Assembly: GCA_022539475.1 (NCBI GenBank)
Contig: VCMS01000064.1
Location: forward strand, 141,724 to 205,723
Reading direction: 5' to 3'
DNA length: 64,000 bases
Source: Gracilaria domingensis
Lineage: Eukaryota > Rhodophyta > Florideophyceae > Gracilariales > Gracilariaceae
Both the position numbers and the translations under genes were made by a program. The notes under the pieces are model-generated. The model searched no databases. It was not told the origin of the DNA and saw nothing but the letters and a program-made list of their open reading frames with translations. Every line of letters begins with the position of its first letter. Position 1 is the first letter of the stretch. Shown here piece by piece: positions 49,901 to 59,797 of this stretch.

Positions 49901-50357
49901 CCCACAACATCTTCTCAACTTGAGACTTCTCTTCCTCCCGAACCTTCGCTCTGGCCCGATAGGGGTGTTGCGCAATCGACCGAGTATTCGGAAGCAAATC
50001 AATACAATGCTCAGTTACTCCAATCGTTCCTAGAGTTCCGTCCCACATGGGAGTGAATTCCCGCAGCATCTCGCGAAGCTTCTCCCGATGAGATTCCGGT
50101 ACATGCTCCAAATCGAGCTTCATCAATTCCTCAACAGGATCCTTCAAATCACTGCCAGGTGGCACAGAACTAATCTCCAAAGGTTTCGGATTGTTCAGAC
50201 CCGAGTCCTTTTGGGTTTGCTCCGTGTCCACGGCTTCACTAACTCGAGATTCAGCGCTCTCCTCACCCTCCCTAGGGTCTGACACTCCGAGAACCTTTGC
50301 GATAGGGATCTTCGTTGGGACGACCGCAGTCGAGTGTGGCAGCACTGTACAAATCAC
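46914..50357 (-). pseudogene. pol: Ty3/gypsy pol: RT, RNase H and integrase, one in-frame UGA
   Basis: One frame of about 1,147 codons broken only by TGA at 49541-49539, where relatives would have a Trp. RT: [38 protein letters not shown], and YLDD just after the stop. RNase H: YEVDTDASANQVACALFQTD, then SEKECLAV and HTDHKCLRW. Integrase: an H-x-x-H then C-x-x-C zinc knuckle (CQECAKN), catalytic VAIDILGE, LLSDNGSQFTS and NGQAERFNRT, then a GPYRVVSV module. A long polar tail follows. Unless the UGA is suppressed, only the upstream 272 residues would be made from the main start. Confidence 0.85.
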
Positions 50358-50612
50358 TTGGTTCTTTACCAGCTACTGAGTGGACTTTCAAAAATTGGCG
50401 ACCATAACCTTGAAGGGTTGATCTGGTTGAATAGTTACCACTCCATTCGCAAGAGCGATTTGGCGTTGTTCATATAAAGCCGGCAACGGTTGTACTGTGT
50501 GGAGACCCCATTGTTTGGTGGTGACATCGATCCATACCTAGAACTCTGGTGGCAACTGCACGGACTTCGAGACGCGTAGCTTGGTCGAAACCATGCCATC
50601 GTTGGAGGCTTG

Positions 50613-51040
50613 CTACGCGGCTGGTAGTGGCACGTGTTTCCGCGTTGCGGCTCGCAGCGGTTTCCGAACAATCGGCAGGACTGATCCGTCTTCCATTTCC
50701 AATTGGCGTTTCCGCGGGCGGATAGCTTCCACGAAGCGATCGCAAAAATCACAACCGAGGATAATCGGGGCAGTCAATGAGTCGCAGACGACAAAGTCAA
50801 GTTGTACCAAACAAGTTCCTAATCGTACAAGGAGTGTAATGTAACCAGCCGTTCTCAACGGATTATTGTTCGCGTCGGCGAGGGTTAAGGCAGGGCCGAA
50901 ACGGATCGTTCACCGAAGAGCGGGCGGAATTAACTTCTTGTTGATTAAGTTAGGAGCAGCACCTGCATCCAGGGCAGCTAATTGCCTAACCATGAATTTG
51001 GTGGACAAACCAAGGTCAGCATATACCTTTTAGTTCTCTT
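50613..51040 (-). pseudogene. Protease remnant of the Ty3/gypsy element
   Basis: TAPIILGCDFCDRFVEAIRP is nearly the same as in the LTR element at 33.9 kb. The active-site loop reads LDAGAAPNLI near 50960, so Asp-Thr-Gly has become Asp-Ala-Gly, and the frame shifts just upstream of it (near 51012). Not functional as written. Confidence 0.6.
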
Positions 51041-51246
51041 GGCCATTACCAGGATTCTATCCGGCGCGCGGAGATTTCGGGACCGTACCCACGGGCGACG
51101 AAGAATACCACAGTGTTCTGAATCCACGTCTGTGGCAGCCATCTTCCTCGTCAGGATTCTAACAGCCGGAGAGTGAAGCAGAGGCGCCTCGGGCGTATTC
51201 AACTTCGGCTTAGAAGAGGCCCCTCCCACAGGAGAGACTCCCAAGT

Positions 51247-51972
51247 TTAGTTTTTCGGAGCAGGACTCACCTCTTGGGGGCGGTTTCCATCCTGAGCATC
51301 ATGCTGATGACCGTTCGCGGGTTCGAATTTTCCCACCATGTTCTGGGCTGCCATGCGGGCGGCCTGATCAACATTTGATCCTCCACTCAGGACAGCCATC
51401 GCGTGCTTCGCGCCTTCATAGGAAGTTCTCAGCACACGAGCTTGATTCTCTGGCGAGAGGGACTCGAACTGAGCGATAATTCTCAACCTTTTTTCGTGCT
51501 GGGAGTGTACATTGCGTCGAGATATGCCCAAAATAGTAACATTCGAAGCAGATAACTGAGGTTGATTAGTCTTGCGGAACTCTATCCACACGACCCTGCG
51601 GGGTATTTTCCCTCCATCCTGGGCGACTGAATCTCATCCCACGACCTCCATAAGGAATAGGTACTGCGGGCACTCGCTGTCCCCGTCCATAAAATGCAGG
51701 GTCAGTCTCCGATGACGGAGCTGACCTGGACGGTAGTTCCGAAGTACCCACTGAGTTGGGGTTGCTACCCACGAAGTTGATGTTGTCAAGATCCAAATAG
51801 GAGTCGTTCCCATCGTATTGGGCGGATGAGTAGTCAGATTCCTCAGCGAATAGTACGTCACGAGGCTTTGACCTAGAGGGCCGCCGAGCTCGGAGCGTTT
51901 CCCCTTCGGCATGGGCGTCGTCTGTCTCTTGCAGATGCTAGTTTTTGGCGAGGGTCGTCCAGAAAGTGGCAA
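51247..51972 (-). pseudogene. Gag remnant of the Ty3/gypsy element
   Basis: Pieces in two or more frames. RIIAQFESLSPENQARVLRT matches IIVRFESLAPEEQ of the other gag. Just upstream, in another frame near 51550, CFECYYFGHISTQC is a CX2CX4HX4C knuckle, so at least one frameshift has occurred between them. N-terminal gag is missing. Confidence 0.55.
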
Positions 51973-52351
51973 GGGTCGTCCAGTAAATTTTTTGAAAAAA
52001 TATCGAGATCAATTATTTCAAAATTTGAAGATAACTGCTTGGGTCGTCCAGAATCGCTGTGCAGTAAATACTGGTGGGTTTTCCACTCGTGCTAGTTCTT
52101 TAGTCGAGGGCTACCTGAACGGTATTTCGCGAAGTCTAGGTTCAGTTTCCATTAAGGTGCACATTACACGATACCTTCTGCGGAATAATACCCTGCAACG
52201 CATGGAATACTGTTGCTAGTACAGATGATGTCCATTATGAAATCATACCGTTTTATTCGTATCTATTCTTCTATCGACCGTTTTTGCTAACCACTACTTC
52301 GCTATATTACATACACCATTTCCCCATGATGAAGCGGGTGTAGGCGCAATC

Positions 52352-52371
52352 TGCGGCAGATGCCGCAGAGG
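52352..52371. repeat. 9-bp perfect hairpin
   Basis: TCTGCGGCA, two bases, TGCCGCAGA. First of a group of hairpins. Confidence 0.5.
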
Positions 52372-52416
52372 GCACCTCCACCATAGTGCGGTATCGGTAG
52401 AACAAATACGCACCTC

Positions 52417-52449
52417 GAGAGGATGAGGCGCGAAGCGCCTCATCCTCTC
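52417..52449. repeat. 15-bp perfect hairpin with GAA loop
   Basis: GAGAGGATGAGGCGC (52417-52431) and its exact complement (52435-52449) around GAA. One base separates it from the next hairpin. Confidence 0.7.
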
Positions 52450-52450
52450 C

Positions 52451-52502
52451 GTTCCTCATGTAGGGAACCATGCCCAGATGCATGGTTCCCTACTTGAGGA
52501 AC
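52451..52502. repeat. 23-bp hairpin with one mismatch
   Basis: Arms 52451-52473 and 52480-52502 with a 6-base loop CCAGAT. Only the ninth pair fails (T against T). Adjacent to the 15-bp hairpin. Confidence 0.7.
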
Positions 52503-52613
52503 CTGCACCTGCAACTCGTGAGCTACGTCCGCATCAAAATTCGTTTACCTCTATACGCAAGCAGAAAGTATCCATAAGTTAGTCAAAGATCCGTTGGATA
52601 CATTTGAAATGCG

Positions 52614-52934
52614 ATGGAACGTACCATTGATAAAACAAAACAGAAACGTTGCGCTAGAAAAGTCGAGGGACCTAGTAAGTCGCAAAAGGAAGAAGAAGAA
52701 GGAAAGGGATCGGTTAGATTACCAGCCCACCATCATCGTAAAGCGCGAAAGGTGTCGAAGCAAGAACTCACAAGCAAGGACACCAAGAATGCCCATGCAG
52801 CAAACATACCGCAAGATGCGATAAACGAAAGAGCAGCCTATGTCCCAACCAAGTACCAGAATCGTCTATCCCGAACAGTCAGAGATCCAAGATCGCCAAG
52901 AAACCAACTTGGTTTGTTGCGCTATAGGCTCTAG
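52614..52934 (+). CDS. Small basic frame, unidentified
   Basis: 106 codons, Lys/Arg/Glu-rich (for example KSQKEEEEGKGS), with no recognisable motif. The stop codon lies inside the left arm of the next large hairpin, so it may be part of a mobile element. Coding status is uncertain; an overlapping frame at 52594 is equally open. Confidence 0.2.
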   Translation: MERTIDKTKQKRCARKVEGPSKSQKEEEEGKGSVRLPAHHHRKARKVSKQELTSKDTKNAHAANIPQDAINERAAYVPTKYQNRLSRTVRDPRSPRNQLGLLRYRL

Positions 52935-53000
52935 CTTCTCGCGTCTTGCGCTACTTTTGAAAAGTAGCGCAAGAGGCGAAACTAGAGCCTATGGCGCAAC
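52916..53000. repeat. Near-perfect palindrome of about 42-bp arms
   Basis: Left arm 52916-52958, right arm 52960-53000, one base between. It pairs over GTTGCGC, ATAGGCTCTAG and TCTTGCGCTACTTTT with a few mismatches and a 2-base bulge in the middle. Cruciform-prone. Confidence 0.7.
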
Positions 53001-53253
53001 GAAGTGAACTGTTGGTGGCGTACTTACAGTCGTCGCTTTGGGTTACCAGGTTCCCGTTTTCACCCTTCAACTCGTTCTATATCTTGAGCAAATAGAAGAA
53101 GTTGGGGGTGATTAGCTTATTTCCTGCCGTTTGCATGTCGCAGAGCGCGAAGAAACGTGGTGAGGATTGGTTAGTTTAGAGCAAAGATACGTGGAAGGAT
53201 ATGGAAGAACGTACGAATAGACTGCACGGAATACATCCGTGAGATACGGATGA

Positions 53254-53328
53254 CTCCGTCCTACTTTTTTCCGCCCTCTACTTTAAGGAGCCTCCATAAA
53301 GTAGAGGGAGGAAAAAAGAAGGACGGAG
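53254..53328. repeat. 32-bp hairpin with two mismatches
   Basis: Arms 53254-53285 and 53297-53328, loop AGGAGCCTCCA. Mismatches are at the ninth and nineteenth pairs. It contains CTTTTTTCC and CCCTCTACTTTA. About 270 bp upstream of the Plavaka-like frame. Confidence 0.7.
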
Positions 53329-53697
53329 CGGAGTATAACGCGAGGATGTGGATGGCACGGATAACGACGGTAACGAAAGGTCGGACGTCGGAGGCGCGGC
53401 GGCGGCGGCGGAGGGAAGAGATTTATTTTTCTGTGCGAGATTGGACAGATGTACAGCTTACAACGTTGGAAAACCACAGGTTTATAACCAGTGGTAGATA
53501 ATACGAGAAGTACACCCTTGTGTTGAGGTCGACGTGTACCTACGTTCCTTTTTGAACGAAAGCACGTGATTTAAACTCAAAATATATTCTCCGTTCCCAG
53601 CATGACGTCGATCTTGACTGTCGCTCGACCTCCTCCTCCCTTCGGACGACCTTCCCTTGAAGTCTTTGTCGTCGTTTCTCGTTCATTTCTTCTTCCC

Positions 53698-54870
53698 ATG
53701 GTCTACTACTGTACACATAAGAAGCGTGGGTGCCTCTTCGTTACTCGCCGAGGAGTCTTATCTCTTCAACAGCATGTCAACCATTGCCCGTTTCGTCTGA
53801 AAGCAGCGCTGGAAGACGACAATAGGCGGCCCATTCGGAGAAGCAAGCGTCTCAAGCTTTCCGCGCACGCGGCCGCATCTTCCGAAACGGTCACTGCCCC
53901 TTGTCGCCTTCCAGAGCCTCCGGTGTCCGAGGACATTGTCAACCCCACTCCGTGCGCCCCTCCCATTCCGGACACTTCGCATTGTGTTTCTCCTTCCCCG
54001 GGTCCCGCGTCATTAGAGAGAGAACACGGAAGCAGTTCCCGCCCAGTGCCTTCTGAAGAGGCCCTCGGTGATTTGCATATGGATTATCTCACGGTTTGTC
54101 TGGCTTCAGTAGCTTCCAACCTTGGTCATCGTGAGGCAGACGAGCTAATTGGGCTACTTCGGGACCCGCGATTCTCGCAAAAGCGATTCAACGATACCAT
54201 AACAAGTTCCAAGCGCTGTATAGAACTGAAGAACGCCATTTTCGAACGAAAAACCTCAAAGGACGGTTTCAATCGAAGAACTGTCTCGCCAGAAGGATGT
54301 AAGTTCAGCGCCACCCTCTACACGAGAGACCCCGTTCAGACACTTTTGAAACAGCTCCAGTTGGCTAACAACGAAAACACATTCTTCCACCCTATACCTC
54401 AGACCCACTCCACGAAAATATCTCACCCCATGTCCGGCTCTCTCGCAAGAGACGCCACCTCAAAACTTAAGGAAATGGTCATGAGCTCGTTGGATAGTGA
54501 GATAGTGTGGTACTCCCAAGAAATAAGTTACAGTGAATCTTTCGTAGGTCTTCTGCAGGTATACACCGATAAGTCTTCAACAACTCTAAAGCAAACATCA
54601 GTTACCGCCTATCCTCTTCACCTCATACTTCTCAACTTCTCCCACGAGCTACGTCGTAAGTGCATCCGTGATGACCTCACAGTAGTGGCATACTTCCCTA
54701 CCACACTGATCGAGGTTTCCGCATCTGAAGCAGACGCAATGCCTTTCGTTTCTAGCAAGTCTCTACGCGAGTCCAGGATGCAAATCCTTCAAGAATCTCT
54801 TCGTCAAGTTCTGGTGCCCATTCTAAATCTCACGCAGAAAGTTTTCAGTTCATCGGCGAAGACAAACTAA
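53698..54870 (+). pseudogene. Plavaka/CACTA-like transposase, N-terminal part
   Basis: About 390 codons from the Met at 53698 (an in-frame Met at 53602 is possible). YYCTHKKRGCLFVTRRGVLS and QQHVNHC give a C-x-x-x-x-x-x-C then H-x-x-x-C zinc-finger-like start. A polar linker follows. The C-terminal part, VYTDKSSTTLKQTSVTAYPL then HLILLNFSHELRRK and VVAYFP, follows the S-D-K-T and AYP-x-x-x-x-GN-x-x-x-x-R-R-K pattern of KDZ/Plavaka transposases of the CACTA group, with Asp in YTDKSS as the first catalytic-type residue. The frame then ends; the rest of the catalytic core is not seen up to 55600. So it is truncated or shifted, and probably inactive. Confidence 0.5.
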
Positions 54871-56980
54871 GTCGAGTGTGCCATCCTCTGCAAGTTTTCG
54901 TGCGGATACTTTTGAGGCTAAAGACATTCTGTTAACTCTTCACGGGACCAAAACGGGGAGCTCCTGTCATAGATTCGAGGCCCCTCCCTCATCTTTATGC
55001 AGTAGTATTCTTATTTCATTCACTGGACCCTCTCAAGACCAAACCAAAAGCGTTAGAGATACATACTCAGTTATTCTAGAATATGCAAAGAAAGACGAGG
55101 CAGGAAGAAGTATATGTCTTGCGAGGGAGAGTATATCTCAGGCGGTACTCTCAAGCGTTCTGATTACATATCTCTTATTCCGTCGTTCATCGAAACCCCC
55201 TTGACGGTAGGATTGATCCAGATGTTGTTTCTATGCAGTCTGTTGGGAACAAGGAGAGCTCTCTTCGAACAGTTACGCAACTTGCATCCAGAGAAATTGA
55301 AGCTGATTACTACTCCAGAAATCGAAAACCTCTAGTCAGAGACGCTACTCACTGCAATAGAATCATCCACGTCACGTTTATTTCGAACGATACGTACTCA
55401 AATCAGCAACTTTACAAACGCAAATCTATCCCCAATGCAATGCAACTTTTTTGCCAAAGGTTTACATATAGATTTGTCCACGTCGAAGAAAGGCAGGTCA
55501 CTGAATGGAACCTTCACAAAGGCAGATCTCCTTTGAATGATGGAGGCCAAAGCATACAAAAACCTTGACATGGTTTTCCTTTCGTAAAGGAATTCTTTGA
55601 AATCTGATAGGGAGCGCAGGACAGGGCTTCAATCAAAACAGTTTTCTCTCAGTACTCGGGCGTCGCTTGGACTAGTTATAGGTGCAATCGCGGCGCATGA
55701 TGTAATGAAAGCTCTATTTCGTCCCTTCGGTGGCAGATTGAAGCCTTTAACGCTCCTCGACAAAGTCGTGGGCAGGAATTCATAGCTCTAGAACTGGGAG
55801 TCTGAGGTTCTATCTCGACTCTCAACAGAAGAAAAACTAACACCATTGGCAGCCTTTTACGGCATCTCCGCAACACGTCGATTAATGTCTTCTCTTGTAT
55901 TGTTGGTGACAGGCTTTGTTAACGGAAGGTGAAGCGATACGATTTCAAAATTGGAACGATAATCATGTGCTACCAGCTCAAGCACACAGGGCTGAACGGT
56001 TTTCATGCCTACCATCTGTTTTGCTTTCCGCGACGACTCTCGTCGCCATTCTGTTTCATAGAGTTTTATACTGAATGAATTTAGCATATAAGAGCTGCTA
56101 CAAACCCCGTTCTCTAAACCTCTGAAAATCATGTAGTAGTTAGCCTATCAGGACTCCATTTAGTTATTTATGGTGTTTCGCAGAGAGCTCGCTCTATTAC
56201 CCCTATAAATCCGGTATTATATGGTCGTCGGAGGCCTTCATCGCTGTTTGTCAGACCGTCACAACGAACAAATTAGATTCAGATATATACATTGAACGCT
56301 AGAGCGGAAGCGCTCATGCTATTAGATAATACCTTATCTTCATCATCGGTAGAATTTGTATCTTCACCGGAAAAAGTGGTGGCGAGTATTTAAGTAGCTA
56401 CATACTGTCGTCACTCTGTTTTTTTATGCATCTCATCCCTGCGCATTACCACTTTTGTGCGTGAGGGTGTTGGCGCGCTTCGGTGGTACGTCTCTTCGCC
56501 ACTTTGATCAGTTTAAATAGTGTAGTGTGTCAGAAACTACACAAATTGTAACAAGGTCGCGTATTATGTTACTGGTTGAGCATCAATTGGATGAAAAAAC
56601 TAGTTGATTTATCTTTAAAAGATCTGTACTGAGCTCGCAACAAAATAGTTGCAAGGAATGCAACCGATTGTGTTTTGGGAGGTATCAAAACGCTACAGAA
56701 TGGCCTCAAAAAGTTCCTTCTAGCAAAGGGTTTTAGTGGACGTAGATTTATGCGAACAATGGTAGCGCTCTCCATTCATGCGTTTTGAAGCGCTCCTAAT
56801 ACTCAAGATATACTCTAATTAATGTACAGCTTTTTGCCATCCCGCCAATCCACGTAGACAGCGGTGCCAACGTGTTCGCGGGCGGGTGCATGGTAATGAG
56901 TGCAACAAGTGTTGAGGAAGGGGTTTTGGGAGGTCTCGGCATGGTGCCAAAATGTGACCAGAACGTGCGCGCCGGCATGG
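54871..56980. other. Gene-poor interval after the transposase remnant
   Basis: Short frames only, among them 54878-55204 and 55233-55568 on plus and 55857-56132 on minus. None has a motif I recognise. Probably decayed transposase sequence at first, then spacer. Confidence 0.4.
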
Positions 56981-56987
56981 GGGGGAT

Positions 56988-57390
56988 CGGTTGTGTTAGG
57001 GTGGCTACCCTAACACAACCGCACCCCCCCGTCCGCGGGCACGTTTTGGCCGGTTTTTTAAAAAATGTGCTTTTTTATGCCCGCGGGCGGGGGGGTCCGT
57101 TCGTGTTAGGGTAGCTACCCTAACACGAACGGACCCCCCGCCCGCGGGCACGTTTTGGCCGATTTTTTCAAAAATGTGCGATTTCATGCCCGCGGGCGGG
57201 GTGGTCCGGTCGTGTTAGGGTACCTACCCTAACACGACCGACCCCCCCCGCCCGCGGGCTCGTTTTCGCCTCATTCTGGTAGCGTCCACAGGCCTTCCAA
57301 AACACACACCGCACGCATATCCAGCCAAAACGTAACGTGCCCGCGGGCAGGGTGGTCGAGTTGTGTTAGGGTAGCGACCGTAACACAACT
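56988..57390. repeat. Array of four palindromic units with TTAGGG cores
   Basis: Cores at 56988-57021, 57096-57133, 57207-57240 and 57359-57390. Each is built on GTTAGGGTAGCTACCCTAAC or a close variant; centres are about 110, 109 and 151 bp apart. The second core is a perfect 38-bp palindrome and extends to about 73 bp (57078-57150) through GCCCGCGGGC outer palindromes with one bulged base. Between cores the units share CACGTTTTGG and AAAATGTGC. The fourth is degraded. All frames are Pro/Arg/Gly nonsense. A satellite-like or fold-back repeat. Confidence 0.85.
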
Positions 57391-57487
57391 TGATCTCGCG
57401 CGCTGCCAATACGACAGAATGACATTACGACATGTCTGATGACACCCGCCTGCGACAACCCATCGCCAGCAAACCTCCGCGCCGCCC

Positions 57488-58078
57488 ATGAAGCGCGCGG
57501 CGCCATTCCTGCAGGCGGTGCGTCGTTCAACGACGTTTGCGTGCCAGCTCATCCTGGATGGCCCATGCGTGCGAGACTTGGCTGCCGTGAGCCCGTCATC
57601 ATGCTACGTGAATCAGCACCAGTTTATGTGCACCGCGCGTGACCAAGCGCCCTTCGCTATCATGGAGTGGAGACCATGTACCTTGCAGCGGTTTGTGGCG
57701 GTTGAGTCGTGCATACGCCCAAGGTTATATGCTCCACGCTTCCAGCGTTCCATATGGAAGCAGCTATTCATAAAACTCAAGGAACGTATCCAACTCATCA
57801 ACGTACGTTCGTGCCGCTCGGCTCATCATCACCCGCGAGAAACATATCTCCCCTTCGTCGCATCTCAGGAGATTTGGTGTCAACAGAAAGCGCCCCTCTC
57901 GTTACCCATGCGCCGACGTACAACTCTTATCTGTACGGACAACTTCTTAACTCGGAGGGGAGCAAACACTTGGCAACGCCTCCATGTTCACACTTTCTGC
58001 CGTTACCTTCCAGCTAAACATCACTATCCCGCAGTAAACATGCCCGAGAGCTCAGAGCTGTTCCAGCAACCCTATTAA
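57488..58078 (+). CDS. Unidentified 196-codon frame
   Basis: Follows the palindrome array. Composition is rich in Arg, Cys, His and Pro with many Gln, with no hydrophobic segment or known motif. It might be a chance frame or part of an element. Minus-strand frames overlap it. Confidence 0.2.
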   Translation: MKRAAPFLQAVRRSTTFACQLILDGPCVRDLAAVSPSSCYVNQHQFMCTARDQAPFAIMEWRPCTLQRFVAVESCIRPRLYAPRFQRSIWKQLFIKLKERIQLINVRSCRSAHHHPRETYLPFVASQEIWCQQKAPLSLPMRRRTTLICTDNFLTRRGANTWQRLHVHTFCRYLPAKHHYPAVNMPESSELFQQPY

Positions 58079-58379
58079 GTTGTTCTCGCCAATCACCTTT
58101 GTCAATCATCGCAGTATGAAGACGTGTACTCATATCAGCATCTATGATGATTTTGCTAATGTACGTTGACGTCTCATCTCCGAGCATGGCATAATGTTGC
58201 AATACAATTCTTTCGACCACGAGCTGTCCATACCAGTTACGCGGTAACCGTTGCAGGATCCGATGAGTGAGGATCCTTCCAAAGCACAGAGACATTATGT
58301 CAAGATGGCCCGAACAACACAGATCCGCTGTAGAACGGCGTTGCTGCTGAATGATAGCCTTTCTAGACTCCGATCTCAA
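58014..58379 (-). CDS. Unidentified 121-codon frame
   Basis: RLPRNWYGQLVVERIVLQHY and STYISKIIIDADMSTRLHTA look like folded protein. It lies 70 bp beyond the end of the 203-residue frame on the same strand, so both may belong to one gene with a break or intron between them. Family unknown. Confidence 0.3.
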   Translation of the reverse strand: MRSESRKAIIQQQRRSTADLCCSGHLDIMSLCFGRILTHRILQRLPRNWYGQLVVERIVLQHYAMLGDETSTYISKIIIDADMSTRLHTAMIDKGDWREQLNRVAGTALSSRACLLRDSDV

Positions 58380-58448
58380 CAGTGGTCAAGAAGGAATCAA
58401 GCTCTCAGACTCTCCAATTCCGTTGAACACTGCAGTAGCAATGTCTTT

Positions 58449-59060
58449 CTAGTCCTTCGTGTAGCTCACCAAGCGCCCCCATTCCTTCCTCTGATCTTCG
58501 ACAAAGTCTGCAATCTTACTCACTATCTCATCATATGAATCGTCAAGCTCCCAATCCCCAGTTTCTCTGCACAGCAATCTTGAAACCGCACGTTCTCGCT
58601 CTGCTACTGTATGCAGCGTGTCGTGAATTGTACACCCTCGCTCATGCCACCATGCATCACCTAGTTTATTCCACTCAGCTGCTTTCGTTGGCGTTGAATG
58701 CGAGTCCGGATCAACGAGATTCTGTGCTCTCTTGATGCTCGCGTTCACGAGCGGCAGCGTCTCGCGAAGCGACTTCAGAAGCTTTTCGCATCGAAGCATT
58801 CGCATAGCCGACAAGCCGGTTTCGCCATCTTCTTCAAAGATCTTGGCTGAACTCGACGCCTGTCTTGCAGCAGATGCCGCCGTCACCAGTATTTCTACAA
58901 TTTCAGAAGAAGAGGCGAGAGTCTTTGACACGGCGATCACTGAACCATCCATACCCTTATACTTGCATCTGTTCCATTTCTTGCACTCCTCACAGAAGAA
59001 CGGTGAACAAATTGCAAAAATCCCGCCCAGATAAGACCTGTTGCTGCCCCCCTGGTACAA
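58449..59060 (-). CDS. Unidentified 203-residue protein
   Basis: CEECKKWNRCKYKG near the start could be a small zinc site. The middle is an Ala/Ser-rich helix-forming stretch (ILVTAASAARQASSSAKIFE), then RCEKLLKSLRETLPLVNASI and AEWNKLGDAWWHERGC, then an acidic Glu/Arg helix end. Near the end, a GTGAGC follows the codons for EWGRL and could be a splice donor, so the true C-terminus may lie in the frame at 58014-58379. I do not know the family. Confidence 0.35.
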   Translation of the reverse strand: MYQGGSNRSYLGGIFAICSPFFCEECKKWNRCKYKGMDGSVIAVSKTLASSSEIVEILVTAASAARQASSSAKIFEEDGETGLSAMRMLRCEKLLKSLRETLPLVNASIKRAQNLVDPDSHSTPTKAAEWNKLGDAWWHERGCTIHDTLHTVAERERAVSRLLCRETGDWELDDSYDEIVSKIADFVEDQRKEWGRLVSYTKD

Positions 59061-59094
59061 GGTAGGCTAGTACAAGGTGGGTTAGTACAAGGAT
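59055..59094. repeat. Short tandem repeat, 15-bp unit, 2.7 copies
   Basis: GTACAAGGTAGGCTA, GTACAAGGTGGGTTA, GTACAAGGAT. Lies just upstream of the 203-residue frame. Confidence 0.55.
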
Positions 59095-59797
59095 ACATCC
59101 TATCCACATGACGCGCTTAGGCATCCTCTAAAAATCCAAGACAGCCCTTTGCACTCTCCTAGCTAACTAGGAAATTGGATACAAACGTAAGTATGAAGTG
59201 AAAATCGATCGTGACAGGCGGCTTTCATTGAACAAAGTAATGGGTAAGACAAGTGTGCAAACATGCTTATGAGCTACGGTGCGAATGAAAGCGTTATGGT
59301 GGTGGGGGTCTGTAGGAAACCTCACGATTCGGGCGGCGCGCACAGTGCGAGGAGTAGCGAGGCGGCGACCGCGCTTGTGTGCAGCGCGCGCGTCATGGCG
59401 ACGAGCTCATTCCGCGCGGCGGCGATGCGTTATATTACCGCACTCAAAGGCGCGATAGCGGAGCTGGTTCGCTTTGGAGGCGCGAAGTAGTGACGAAGGC
59501 GCGCCTTTTGATGACGAGGCTGAGCCACCGCGCGCCTCGTGGCGGCTGAGAGAGAGGCGCGCGCAGAAATTTGTGGCTCGTAGTAGAAGGTGACCAAGTG
59601 AGATCAGACTCAAGCAACAACTGCGGCGAAAACGCCGAAGCTCGTTTACGCGCTCAATATGGTGTATTAACTCATGCAACAGCTGCACGCGCATCGCTCG
59701 CCCTTGGCGCACGCACGCCCGGCTGCGAAGTGCGCGCTCCTCGCCGCGATACGCATCAGGCAGCGCTGCGCGTTGCGCCGCCGCTGTTTTGCGCTCG

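Larger units (their letters stand above)
45796..51972 (-). mobile_element. Ty3/gypsy-type (chromovirus-like) element, degenerate
   Basis: Reading right to left: gag remnants with a CCHC knuckle in a shifted frame (51972-51247), protease remnants (about 51040-50613), RT-RNase H-integrase with one stop (50357-46914), then a chromodomain frame (46176-45796). The order protease-RT-RNase H-integrase is Ty3/gypsy. No LTR pair was found. The gag end is cut near 51950, where GGGTCGTCCAG occurs three times (from about 51953, 51974 and 52041), probably another repeat. Several frame breaks show that it is not active, although pol is only lightly damaged. Confidence 0.8.

Noticed and set aside
45176-52600. 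LTR pair for the Ty3/gypsy element
   Set aside because: The two flanks were compared by eye and no shared long direct repeat was found.
52352-53328. CRISPR array
   Set aside because: The hairpins have different sequences and no regular repeat-spacer order; the genome is eukaryotic.
56988-57390. Interstitial telomere
   Set aside because: TTAGGG occurs once per arm, not in tandem, so it is described as a palindromic array and not as telomeric DNA.
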